A DNA stretch of 64,000 bases, from NCBI GenBank assembly GCA_039105265.1, contig JAPFFF010000028.1, positions 1,798,001-1,862,000 on the forward strand, given 5' to 3'. The position numbers and the translations under genes were made by a program. Source of the stretch: Tritrichomonas musculus (taxonomy: Eukaryota > Parabasalia > Tritrichomonadida > Tritrichomonadidae). Below are positions 19,470 to 29,180 of this stretch, one piece after another. How positions within the stretch are numbered: position 1 is the first letter of the stretch; each line of letters starts with the position of its first letter. Under the pieces are notes generated by a model. The model made no database searches. It saw nothing but the letters and a program-made list of their open reading frames with translations, and was not told where the DNA came from.

Positions 19470-20310
19470 AGAGGAGGGTCAACTAATTGAATGGGTAATT
19501 TTTTCTCATTGTTTGCCTTTTTTTGCGTTATGTAATTAATAAATTCAAAATTTTATTTTATTTATAAATAATATAAAAATAATTATATATAAATATTACT
19601 TTTATGATTTGATTAAGGGCAATCGATGAAAATTGGAGATTCTCAATTTCAAATAATTCAAGATAGATCAAATGATGATTTAAAAGTATCCGTTAATATA
19701 ATTAGAATAAACCATGCGAGATTCAATATTTTTACAAAATGGCTGAGATATAATCAGTTTTTTGAAATAATTACTGATGCTATTAAATCAAACATTGCCC
19801 CAAATTCAACACACAAAATCATTCGAAAACAATATACTAGATATATATGCGTATAATAAATCTATTTATTCGATTAAATCTCAAATCACAACTACCAATT
19901 TTTTATTAGAGTCATGATAAGTTACACTCGATCATTAGTTTTATACATTCTCCCAAGCAAATATATAAATTGATTTAAAATACCGTATGAGTAATTATTT
20001 TTTAAATCTATATACATGATTAAATATGCAAGAATATTTAAAAAATATTAATATCCCATCAAGAAAAATTTGTTAAACTATAATACTAAAATTTGAAAAG
20101 AAAAAATTGAGAGAAAATAATATTTGAATAGGCATTCAAATTAGATTAATTTTGAATAAAACATTTTTATCTCAATAATATAAATAAATTATAGAGATAT
20201 TTTAGATAGAAAAACTATTATATATTATATTAAATATTATATGCACTTATAAAAAATACAAATCAATTATACTATGAGTTTTTGTGTTAAAAATAAGTTG
20301 ACCCTCCTCT
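19470..20310. mobile_element. Non-autonomous hAT-type transposon, TIR AGAGGAGGGTCAACT
   Basis: 15-bp perfect terminal inverted repeats (19470-19484, 20296-20310) are flanked by an exact 8-bp duplication, GATTTTTT (19462-19469, 20311-20318). Length is 841 bp. A 76-codon frame at 19626-19856 lies inside; it is not recognised and is probably a chance or decayed frame. Confidence 0.88.
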
Positions 20311-20565
20311 GATTTTTTAAAAAAACACAAATTCAATTACGATTGTATTACATTTAGAATTGTCATTGAAAAAAAAAATATGCAATATATCATTAAATAT
20401 TTAATATATAAGAAAAATTAATTTTTTATACTTACATTTTACATATTAAAAAACGAAAAGCTAGTTGTCAAAAGATAAAAACTTGTCTATCGGCAGAAAA
20501 TAATTATTTGATAAGTAAAAATGATAGAAAAGTATTTTATATTTAAAAGATATAAATATTTTAAT

Positions 20566-21807
20566 TAGGGTTGCATAGGGTCAAAAAATTGAAGAAGTGG
20601 GCAGCCCACTGGGCAATTGAGCCTCAAAAATTATGATGATGTGATGTGATCAATTGTACAATGTAAAGGCCACTTTTTAAGGACATCATTAAAGTGTGAA
20701 CTTTTCGGTATTGAATAAAAGCATAAAATATATATCAATACTTCCAAATTATGAAAATGATGATATTTGTTCTGAATTTGATTGCTAGTTGTGGAATGTA
20801 GTTGCATTTGAATCTATTAATTCATCATTTTTATTATTATTTGAACTAAAAAAAATCGGTAATGTGCCCTTTGTTCATGGATTTCTTTTTATTTATTTTG
20901 TGAATTCTGTTAATTAAAATGTCTTTTTTAAATATTATATCTTTTCTTAATTAATTTAAACAATATATTTATATATTATATTTTATAATGAGTATCTATT
21001 TTTAATATGTAATAATATAATGATTAAATATACTTTAAACGAGAATATTCATAAATATTTATTTTTTTTAATTTATTAAATTATTCAATAATAAAAATAA
21101 AATTATTTTAATTTATTTAATATTTTATTTACATTTTATATGATTTTTAAATATAGTGTAATTTATTTCACTTTATTATCCTAATTTTATGATTATTTTA
21201 ATGAAATATCTTGCCAAAAATCCATTCCAAACTTTATTTTATTTATATACAAAAATATGTTTGAATTTTTTTATTTTATCAAACACAATAATCAATTAAT
21301 ATCATATATTAAAGAAAAGATAATGATTTAAAAAGAAAAATATTAAAAATAGCTTTTGAATTTATCATATAACTTCCCTTGGGCTAGCCCAGCCCCGATT
21401 AAAAAGGATTGAAAAAATGGGCTATCGTCGCTGCCCAGCCACTTTGCCCAGGGCAAATTTTTATTTTTTAACTGAAAAATTGAATGAAAACATAGAAAAG
21501 TATCCAGCCCAATAGAATTTATAAATAACAACAGAATTTATCTTTGAAAAAATTGAATATATAAACAAATAAATAAAAAAATAAAAACTCCAAAATATCT
21601 ATTTTAATTTTAATTATATTTTATTATTTTTATGCAAAACAACATATTTAAAATATACATATTTTTAAGAAAAGTTAAATATAATTAATAGGGTTGCAAA
21701 ACAACATATTTAAAATATTCAACAAATAATTTGCTTATACCCGTTGGGTTATCAAAATAACTTGGGTGGGCAGCTTTTTTGCCCAAACCGTGCCAAATGC
21801 AACCCTA
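20566..21807. mobile_element. Non-autonomous hAT-type transposon, TIR TAGGGTTGCA
   Basis: Ends TAGGGTTGCA and TGCAACCCTA are a classic hAT-style terminus, flanked by an exact 8-bp duplication ATTTTAAT (20558-20565, 21808-21815). The 1242-bp body has G+C-rich subterminal blocks (GTGGGCAGCCCACTGGGC near the left; GGGCAGC and GCCCAAACCG near the right) and an A+T-rich centre without a gene. Confidence 0.9.
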
Positions 21808-21815
21808 ATTTTAAT

Positions 21816-23242
21816 AGATTAATTTAGTTCTTAATTATATATATATCATAATTTTCATATTTTAAAAAGTTTTTTTCAAGCAGAATGATGAAAAAAAGGC
21901 AATTTAAAAAAATGCACTTTTTTCAAATCGAGTCTATATATATATAATATATAAACTATATTGAAAAGTTAAATAAAAATAAAACCCCATATATGTAAAT
22001 TTTATTAATTAAATTACTATTAATATTTATTTTAAATAGTATTAATCTTTTAGAATTGAATTTATATATTATATTAATAGTTTCTCAATTTAATCGAAAA
22101 GAAATGAAAAAGATATTTAAAAAAAATGTATTTTTATTTTCGAAATTTGAATACTAAACAAAATTTATCGTTATTAAGAAATTTCATCAAAATTGTTCAA
22201 TTTGAGCAAAAAATTTCTCAATTAGGATTCTATTTTTCCATATCAAAATGGTATCACAGTATGCTACATTGATTGACAATCAAAATATATAGGCTTTACT
22301 CAAGAAAATCCAAAAAATGCAATCATATTTCTTTTTCTGATTCATTTATTAAAATTCCTGATATAACGAATTATTAGCGACATATTATCTAGTATGATCA
22401 TACCTTTTCTAAATGTTAAAATTGCTTCTTTCTAGAAGATCCAACTACCTATATGAAAATAATTGAATTTTTTTCAATGGTACGATATTCCAATATCATT
22501 TTCCAAATGAATATTTTATATTTATTTTCATAAATTATGTACATTAATTGGAAATCTTCGGGATTTTATATATTTTCAATATGGGTTCAATAAAATCAAC
22601 AGATAAAAAAAAGAGGTCTGAAATTTTCGATAAAAAGTTCTCTTAATTTCATGTATGACAGTGATAGACCTACAAAACTGCATTCACTTTTATATATAAT
22701 TAATGCATATTTTGAATATAAACTTTTTATTAGTAAATACTTATTCATTACATGATCCAAATATCTGATTTTTTCACTTTTTTATGCAATCATTTTCTAA
22801 CCATTTTTTGGTATGATCAAAAAATCTCGATGATTTCACGTTCATTAAAACATAATACACAACTAAAAATTCATTAGAAAATCCTGTGGGATTTGCTTTT
22901 TTGGGATTGATATAAGAGGAGCTTTGAAAATATTGAATACCTATAGAAATAAATTCAATGCATATTCAATACTTTCTGTGCAAATTCAATTTTTTCAATT
23001 AAATTTAAATCCAACTTTATCCTTAAACTTCACAAATATAATAAATATAAATATCTTGGAAATATATAAATAAAATCCTAAAATATACTTTTAAATATTT
23101 ATTATTATTATATATATAAATTAATAATTGAGTAAAATATAAATTATCATACAAATGGGAGTGTATTTACCTTTACTATAACAAGAAATTTGTATTAAAT
23201 ACAAAAATTTTGTAAACAATACAAATATTTTGTATTAAAAAC
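21816..23242. other. A+T-rich desert, no gene seen
   Basis: Nothing recognisable apart from degenerate ATACAAAATTTTG-type units just before 23243 that grade into the 207-bp repeat. Confidence 0.6.
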
Positions 23243-23449
23243 AAAATTTTCGTAACACATACAAAATTTTCGTAACAGATACAAAATTTCGTTATAGATA
23301 AAAAAATTTTGTTATAGATGATTTTTTTTTGTTTTAGATAAAAAAATTTCGTCACATATACTATTTTTTTGTTACAAATACTAATTATTGGTTATTAATA
23401 AATGATTTTTGTATCAATAACATATTTTTTGTTATTGATATAAAATTTT
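23243..23449 (+). repeat. 207-bp dispersed repeat, copy 2
   Basis: Matches 16175-16381 with only a few differences (for example ACACATAC for ACATATAC near the left end). Unlike copy 1 it is not followed by the ACAGGTATGC transposon. Confidence 0.9.
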
Positions 23450-24126
23450 ATTATAGAAAACTAAAATGATGACATATTGGGCCCAAAGTAAATAAATTTT
23501 TTCATGTTTATTTATTTTTATATTATTTATTTAATGCTTCTAATGTCGGTAAATATAACTTTTTCGTCATTATGATAGAATAGTGATTTTAATTTGAATA
23601 TGATTTTAATTTTAATTATCTCAAAATTTGGAAAAAAAGGAGATCTCACTAAAGAAAACTTGAATTTATATTTTCTAACCATTGATACTCATGATTCCTT
23701 CATTTACTTAACATTTTTTGTTAGTTTCTAGATTTTATATCGTTTTTATCAAATTGTCTTAATTTCTTTTTTTGTATCTATTCTGACTTTTTTATTGTTA
23801 TGAGAATACGATGCTGAAGATTTATGATTAGTTCGAATTTTAAATTGAATTGCTTTTTACACTTTTTTTCGATTTGAATAAGTCTTTTAAATAAATATCT
23901 AATATCTCAATAATTTGAGTTGGAATTTGAATTTTATAATGTTAATCATATATATCAGCGTTTGTTATATATAAATTACTAGCCATATTAGGAAACTATC
24001 GTCCAATTTTGAGAAAAAGTTCATATCGTCCAATTATATTTTATATTAAAATTTTAATTTCATTCAATTCTGCAGGCTTACCTTTGATTAAAAACTATTT
24101 TTCTGATATTTTCAATATATTGAATT

Positions 24127-24264
24127 ATGATGAGATAATTGATAATGAGAAAAAATTCAATAAACCATTCAATTTTTTTTTATAAACGTCTTTTCAAAAA
24201 GATTATTGTAATGACAAAACTAAACACCTTTTTAGATCTTTCTCATTATCAATTATCTCATCAT
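24127..24264. repeat. 26-bp perfect hairpin arms downstream of the Sel1 gene
   Basis: ATGATGAGATAATTGATAAT and six more bases at 24127-24152 are exactly inverted at 24239-24264, with an 86-nt loop. It starts about 120 bp past the stop of the leftward Sel1 gene. It could be a tiny foldback element or an RNA 3'-end structure. Confidence 0.75.
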
Positions 24265-24385
24265 ATTCTGAATTGATTTTAACCTTCAAATAGTCAGAGT
24301 TTTTTGCTCTCATATGAAAAAGGCAATATTCATTTAATAAATATATATTAAAGCACCTTTATTAATATGAATATTCATTACATAT

Positions 24386-25648
24386 TTATAAAGAGTATGA
24401 ATAAGAATAAAGCAATCGTTTCAAAGAGTTTCTTGCTAATATTAATTTGTTTTCAGAAGCCATTTCAAAATATTTAATGGACTCTTCTTTGTTAATTGAC
24501 ACTCCATATCCATTTTCAAGCATTGTTGCATACATAAACATTGATCTTGCGTTACCTTTGTCGGCAGCCATTTTAAAATAAAAAGCTGCCTTTTCTTGAT
24601 CTTTTTCAATTCCTGTTCCATTTAATAATATCATTCCTAAAAAATACATGGATTCAACTTCACCTGCCTCAGCAGAAATTTCAAAAAAAATTGCTGCCAA
24701 TTTAATGTTTGTTGGAATTCCATCTCCCATAAGTAGCATATGTGCCAAAAGACCAATTGCTTTGATATTTCCACATTCAGCAGCTTTGTTTAAATATTTT
24801 GCAGCTTCTTTCTTGTTTTGTGGAATTCCTTCTCCATTATAAAGCATTTGGCCATATAAAAGCATGCAATGTGGTATTCCAATGTCTGCTGCTTTTTTCA
24901 AATATTTAGCTGCTTCAATTTTATCCATTTCAACACCATCTCCATCCTTTAGCATCATGCCATACATCATAAGAGCAGCTAAATCTCCCAAATCAACTGC
25001 TTTTTTAATATACTTAGCAGCTTTTTTTGCATTTTGAAGTATTTTTCGGCCAAGATAAAGTTTTTTAGCATATTTACAAACAGCATCATATTCATTATTA
25101 TTTGCACTCATTTCTAAATATGTTAGTTTTTCTTTTTTATATAAATTTTTATTTCTCGGCTTTATCAAATTTAAATATGTTGTTTGAGCAGTTTTGTCAC
25201 CATTGTCAGCTGCATTTTTAAGATAAACAAGAGATTTGTCAATATCTTTCTCAATTCCATCACCTGAACTTAACATCAATCCAATTTTAAGCATAGCATT
25301 AGTATTTCCTTTATCTGCAGATAAAATAAAATATTTCGCTGCTTCTTCTTTGTTTTCTTGTATTTCAACGCCTTCATATAAAATCATTCCTAAATGATAT
25401 AACGAATCAGCATCACCTTTTTCAGAGCCTATTTTGAAATAATAGAAAGCATCATTAATATTTCTTGGAATTTCATTTCCATTTTTTAACATTAAGCCAT
25501 ATTTTACAATTGATTTGATATGTCCAAGGTCAGCTGCTTTTTTATAATACGTTACTGCTTCTTTGGTATCAGAATGAATTATTTCTTCATTCATTATCAT
25601 TTCTCCAAATTCATAGAGTTCATTTGTATCTTTAATATTATCTAACAT
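24386..25648 (-). CDS. Sel1-like repeat protein, 420 aa
   Basis: About ten tandem Sel1-like (TPR-related) repeats of about 36 residues fill the protein from about residue 28. Typical units carry AAKYFILSADKGNTNAMLKI, GDGIEKD and ALMMYGMMLKDGDGVEMD. Such solenoids act as protein-protein scaffolds; no catalytic domain, signal peptide or membrane segment is present. The frame stays open upstream of the chosen ATG (25648) for about 30 codons, including KIEIGDGCTFG, which looks like a kinase glycine loop, but an in-frame stop and no ATG precede it. The gene may therefore derive from a kinase-Sel1 fusion (as at 36035) that lost its kinase, or start further upstream by an unseen route. Confidence 0.82.
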   Translation of the reverse strand: MLDNIKDTNELYEFGEMIMNEEIIHSDTKEAVTYYKKAADLGHIKSIVKYGLMLKNGNEIPRNINDAFYYFKIGSEKGDADSLYHLGMILYEGVEIQENKEEAAKYFILSADKGNTNAMLKIGLMLSSGDGIEKDIDKSLVYLKNAADNGDKTAQTTYLNLIKPRNKNLYKKEKLTYLEMSANNNEYDAVCKYAKKLYLGRKILQNAKKAAKYIKKAVDLGDLAALMMYGMMLKDGDGVEMDKIEAAKYLKKAADIGIPHCMLLYGQMLYNGEGIPQNKKEAAKYLNKAAECGNIKAIGLLAHMLLMGDGIPTNIKLAAIFFEISAEAGEVESMYFLGMILLNGTGIEKDQEKAAFYFKMAADKGNARSMFMYATMLENGYGVSINKEESIKYFEMASENKLILARNSLKRLLYSYSYSL

Positions 25649-26015
25649 TTGATGATATTTGAGTATTTCATCTTGATTATACTCGTTAACACTTTCACCA
25701 AAAGTGCAACCATCTCCAATTTCTATCTTGGAGATATTTCAAGAAAAATTCAACTGCATTTGATATTTAGGTGAAAATAATAAAAAGCTTTACAAATTTC
25801 TTCTATTCAATTTTTGTTTGAGTTCACTCAAAAATATATTTGAGAAAATCAAGATAAACTAGCAATTTTTTGATTAAATTTCATTTTATATATTTAATAA
25901 GAGTTAATTATTTGAAATCTATTATTATTTATAAATAAAATAAATTATACCTCGCAATAAAATTAGTTTAAACAATAAAAACGTTTATATTTTTTTTTTT
26001 TTTTAAAAGTCAATT

Positions 26016-27281
26016 ATGGAACTAGATTTGCAAATTAAGACAATTAAGCAAGACAATCTTTCCTTTTTGTTAAATGAAAAAGAGAAAACTGCATCAGTTA
26101 TTCAGAGTTATTCAGCGAGTGGAGATTTAATAATTCCTCGTTGTATTAAACATGAGTCTCAAGAATTTATCATTAAAGAAATAAAAAGTGATGCATTCAA
26201 ATTTTCTTCAAGAATCAAATCAATCAAATTTTCTCCTGACACAGAACTTCAAACAATTGGTAAACATGCATTTGCTGGCTCAACTGTTAGAAGCATTTCA
26301 ATTCCATCATGTGTTTCAGAACTAAGCAATGGTTGGTGTGATGGAATTCAAAGATTTACCAAAGTCACAGTTATGGAGTGCAAAACTCAAAACCTAATTT
26401 TTTATGAGAACAAAATCATTATTGGAAAAAGTGATTCAAAAAGTGACCAATATGACATTTTTTACTATGCTCAACGTGATATCAAAGAAATAACGATTCC
26501 TCTTTCATTAAAAATTATATCATCATATGCATTTTCCAGTTCACAAATTCAAAGCATCACAATTTCACCTCACATCACAAAAATTTGTGAATGTGCGTTT
26601 GCTTGTTGCTATAATCTCAGACGGTTTGAAGTCCAAGAAAATTCTGAATTAGAAATAATAGGTAAGCATTCATTTGCAGGATCTGAAATTGAGAGTTTCA
26701 TAATTCCATCAAGCATTGTGGAATTCAATGAAGGATGGTGTGAAGGAATGCAATTTTTAACAAAAATAAAAGTATTCAAAAATAACGATCAAAACATTTC
26801 TTACTACAATGATGAATATATCATTGGGAAAAGTGATTTGAAAAGTGATTTTTTTGATGTTATTATTTTTGCAAGACGTGATTTGAAGAATTCAATTATT
26901 CCATCTTTTATTAAAAAAATTGATTCACATTCATTTGAATTTACATCACTTGAAAGCATTGATATTCCTCCTCAAATCACTCATATTTGCGACTTTTCTT
27001 TTTCATCATGTTCAAAACTTCTAAAAATTGATTTTGATTCAAATTCAAAACTTCAAGAAATTGGAAAACATGCTTTTTCTTATACTTCTTTAAGGAGTTT
27101 CTTGATTCCATCAAATGTGAAGCATATTGGTGACGAAATATTTTCTCACTGCAAAAGCTTGCAAATAATTGAAGTTTCCGAAAATATAAATGCTCATTTG
27201 ATTGATAAATTGTTGATTAATGAAGATTGTATAAATATAATTATTATGATTCCTTCAAGTTTGAAGTTTTCTAAAGATTAA
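26016..27281 (+). CDS. BspA-like leucine-rich repeat protein (LRR_5)
   Basis: A 421-aa protein of the BspA-like LRR family, much expanded in trichomonads and often linked to adhesion or surface recognition. LRR_5 units read AFSSSQIQSITISPHITKIC and SFEFTSLESIDIPPQITHIC. A larger unit of 134 residues repeats: IGKHAF begins near residues 81, 215 (IGKHSF) and 349, each followed by an IPS block. There is no signal peptide and no transmembrane segment, so a cytosolic or unconventionally exported product is likely. A TCAATT sits directly before the ATG, after a T-run. Confidence 0.85.
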   Translation: MELDLQIKTIKQDNLSFLLNEKEKTASVIQSYSASGDLIIPRCIKHESQEFIIKEIKSDAFKFSSRIKSIKFSPDTELQTIGKHAFAGSTVRSISIPSCVSELSNGWCDGIQRFTKVTVMECKTQNLIFYENKIIIGKSDSKSDQYDIFYYAQRDIKEITIPLSLKIISSYAFSSSQIQSITISPHITKICECAFACCYNLRRFEVQENSELEIIGKHSFAGSEIESFIIPSSIVEFNEGWCEGMQFLTKIKVFKNNDQNISYYNDEYIIGKSDLKSDFFDVIIFARRDLKNSIIPSFIKKIDSHSFEFTSLESIDIPPQITHICDFSFSSCSKLLKIDFDSNSKLQEIGKHAFSYTSLRSFLIPSNVKHIGDEIFSHCKSLQIIEVSENINAHLIDKLLINEDCINIIIMIPSSLKFSKD

Positions 27282-27376
27282 TTATTAAACAATAAGAGTG
27301 TATCGATCCAAGTTCATTTTCTTTATTGTCACAATGGGAAATGATTGATTTAAAAGCAACTCAAATTATTTCGTAA

Positions 27377-28270
27377 TTATATTTTAAAATATAAAATAAA
27401 TTTGGTTTTATTAATCAATAGTTTCCTCAGAAGAGAAGCAAGGTCGCAAACGCAAAGCTCGAGAAGGATCGACGGCGGGTGCTCCGCGTCGCTCAGGCAC
27501 ATCCCAAACGCGCGGACGATGTTCGGGTGCTCGAGCATGCTCAGCTTCTCGTACTCGCCGATGAATCGACGCTGCTGCGAAACACTCGCGTCTCTCACAT
27601 TCACCTCCTTCACAACTTCTGACACTTTTCCCATGCCTCCAAATCCAAGTTCACGTGTCACTTTTAGACTCTCAATCGTACTCCTGTCAAGAATGGAAAA
27701 ACCGCTTTTGTTACTCGAACTGCTGCCCGACTGCTGATGACGAAGACTCAAAATCTCTTCTCTCAATTTTGAGTTCTCTTCTTTGAGTGATGCATTCTCT
27801 TCTTTAAGTCTCAAAATTTCATCATTTGTAGCATCTGTCACTTTTTCTTTGATTCGTCTGTTTGGTGTGTTTGCTGGCGGTTCTGTTCCTGCAATGCAGA
27901 ATGAAGCACCGCCTCTGATCGTTGTCTCAGCTGGTGTGTAAACATCGGAACCTCGTTCAGTGGTGAGGAGCTCGCCATAACGGTTATCTCCACACGCGAG
28001 GACCTTCCCTTCTGATGTGATGAAAAGTGAATGAGCAACGCCAGCTGAGGCTGAAATGATTTTGTGTTTCAGTCCTGAAATTTCTGTGAATTCGCTGTCT
28101 GATGATCGTCCTCCCAGTCCCAGACAGCCACAGTTATCTGATCCGCGGACAAAGACTCGCCCATCTTTGCAAACTGCCAGACAGTGATAAAGTGTGCCTG
28201 ACACTTCGATGATTTCTTTTCCTTCAAGTTCTTTCACTATTCCAAACCTCAATTTCAAAAAAAAATTCAC
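27377..28270 (-). pseudogene. RCC1-coiled coil-protein kinase fusion gene fragment
   Basis: A 297-codon frame with RCC1 repeats (VAVCKDGRVFVRGSDNCGCLG; SLFITSEGKVLACGDNRYGE) at about 25-110. It is followed by a coiled coil (DEILRLKEENASLKEEN, about 150-178), a Ser-rich linker and the start of a TKL-like kinase domain (TRELGFGGMGKVSEVVKEV, then LSMLEHPNIVRAFGMCLSD). The kinase stops before the catalytic loop; sequence then switches to A+T-rich DNA. The 5' side is cut as well: RCC1 propellers need about seven blades and only two to three are present. The island (about 27420-28320) is far richer in G+C than its surroundings. I read it as a transplanted, truncated copy of a gene located elsewhere. 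Confidence 0.75.
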
Positions 28271-28597
28271 TTCGCTCAGCCTCGCTCGACGCCCGTTAGG
28301 CGGTATGTAGCCTCAGTAAAAATTATGTAAAAATATAAAAAGATTTAATTTTATTTTGCATTTTTATTTGATTATTTTTTCTGAGGATTTTCCACTTTTT
28401 TAAATCTCCTCACAAAAGTACAACTATTTTAAAATTAATCCTTGCCAAATATAATTAAATGAACTTTTTCTCATAAAAGGCCAGTCAATTAACATTAAAG
28501 TTGCCTTTATCTTTTATACAACTCTAAGGATATTTCATGGCTTCAATATTTTAGCCAAAATTGATATGTTTTTTTTTTTTTTTTTTTTTTTTTTTTT

Positions 28598-29022
28598 GGG
28601 AATACTTATCGCCCCCGATACTGATTGACCGTATCTCTTATAATAAAATGAGTCCTTTGTGATTTTGAAAGAATATAAATATAGACTGTATCTCTTATAA
28701 TAAAATGAGTCCTTTGTGATTTTGAAAGAATATAATATCAAATATTAATAATATAAGTGAAACTTTGAAATTTGCGTAATTAAATGCTTTAAAATAATAA
28801 AATGACGGCGTAAAAAATACTTTTGGTTGACTGTTTATTTAGTAGATGCTTAAATAAAGACCAAAATCGAATTAAAAAAAAAACGTTTATAATTTTTTTT
28901 ACTCGAAAAAATGTGCAAAAGTGCAAAAAAGTTTCGAACTTTTTTTTCTGATGTACGATACAAGGTCAATATTGACCTTAACCTCCGGGGTCAATAAGTA
29001 TCTGGGGCGATAAGTATTCCCC
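28598..29022. mobile_element. Non-autonomous transposon, TIR GGGAATACTTATCGCCCC
   Basis: 18-bp inverted repeats at 28598-28615 and 29004-29021. It is inserted in a long T-run, with 29 T before and 12 or more after, so the target duplication cannot be resolved. Inside is a 57-bp tandem duplication (GTATCTCTTATAATAAAATG at 28631 and 28688). No gene. Confidence 0.85.
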
Positions 29023-29180
29023 TTTTTTTTTTTTTTCACTGGTTCTGTTTTTATGAAAAAAAGGATTGAGTGATTCAAAAAAAAATTTAAATATGGAATT
29101 TGCCAAATTCCATTAACAATCTTGGAGATAAAAAAATATCATATCTAAATAAATAAAAATAGAAATTTTTGTTTGTTTAT

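Noticed and set aside
19626-19856. A 76-codon frame inside a transposon
   Set aside because: No recognisable domain, no initiator motif, and too short to distinguish from chance.
21343-21531. A 62-codon frame
   Set aside because: Lies in the G+C-rich part of a non-autonomous transposon; no protein-like pattern.
28535-28741. A 68-codon frame with a duplicated SFKITKDSFYYKRY segment
   Set aside because: The duplication is the 57-bp tandem repeat (19 codons) inside a transposon plus a poly(T) run.
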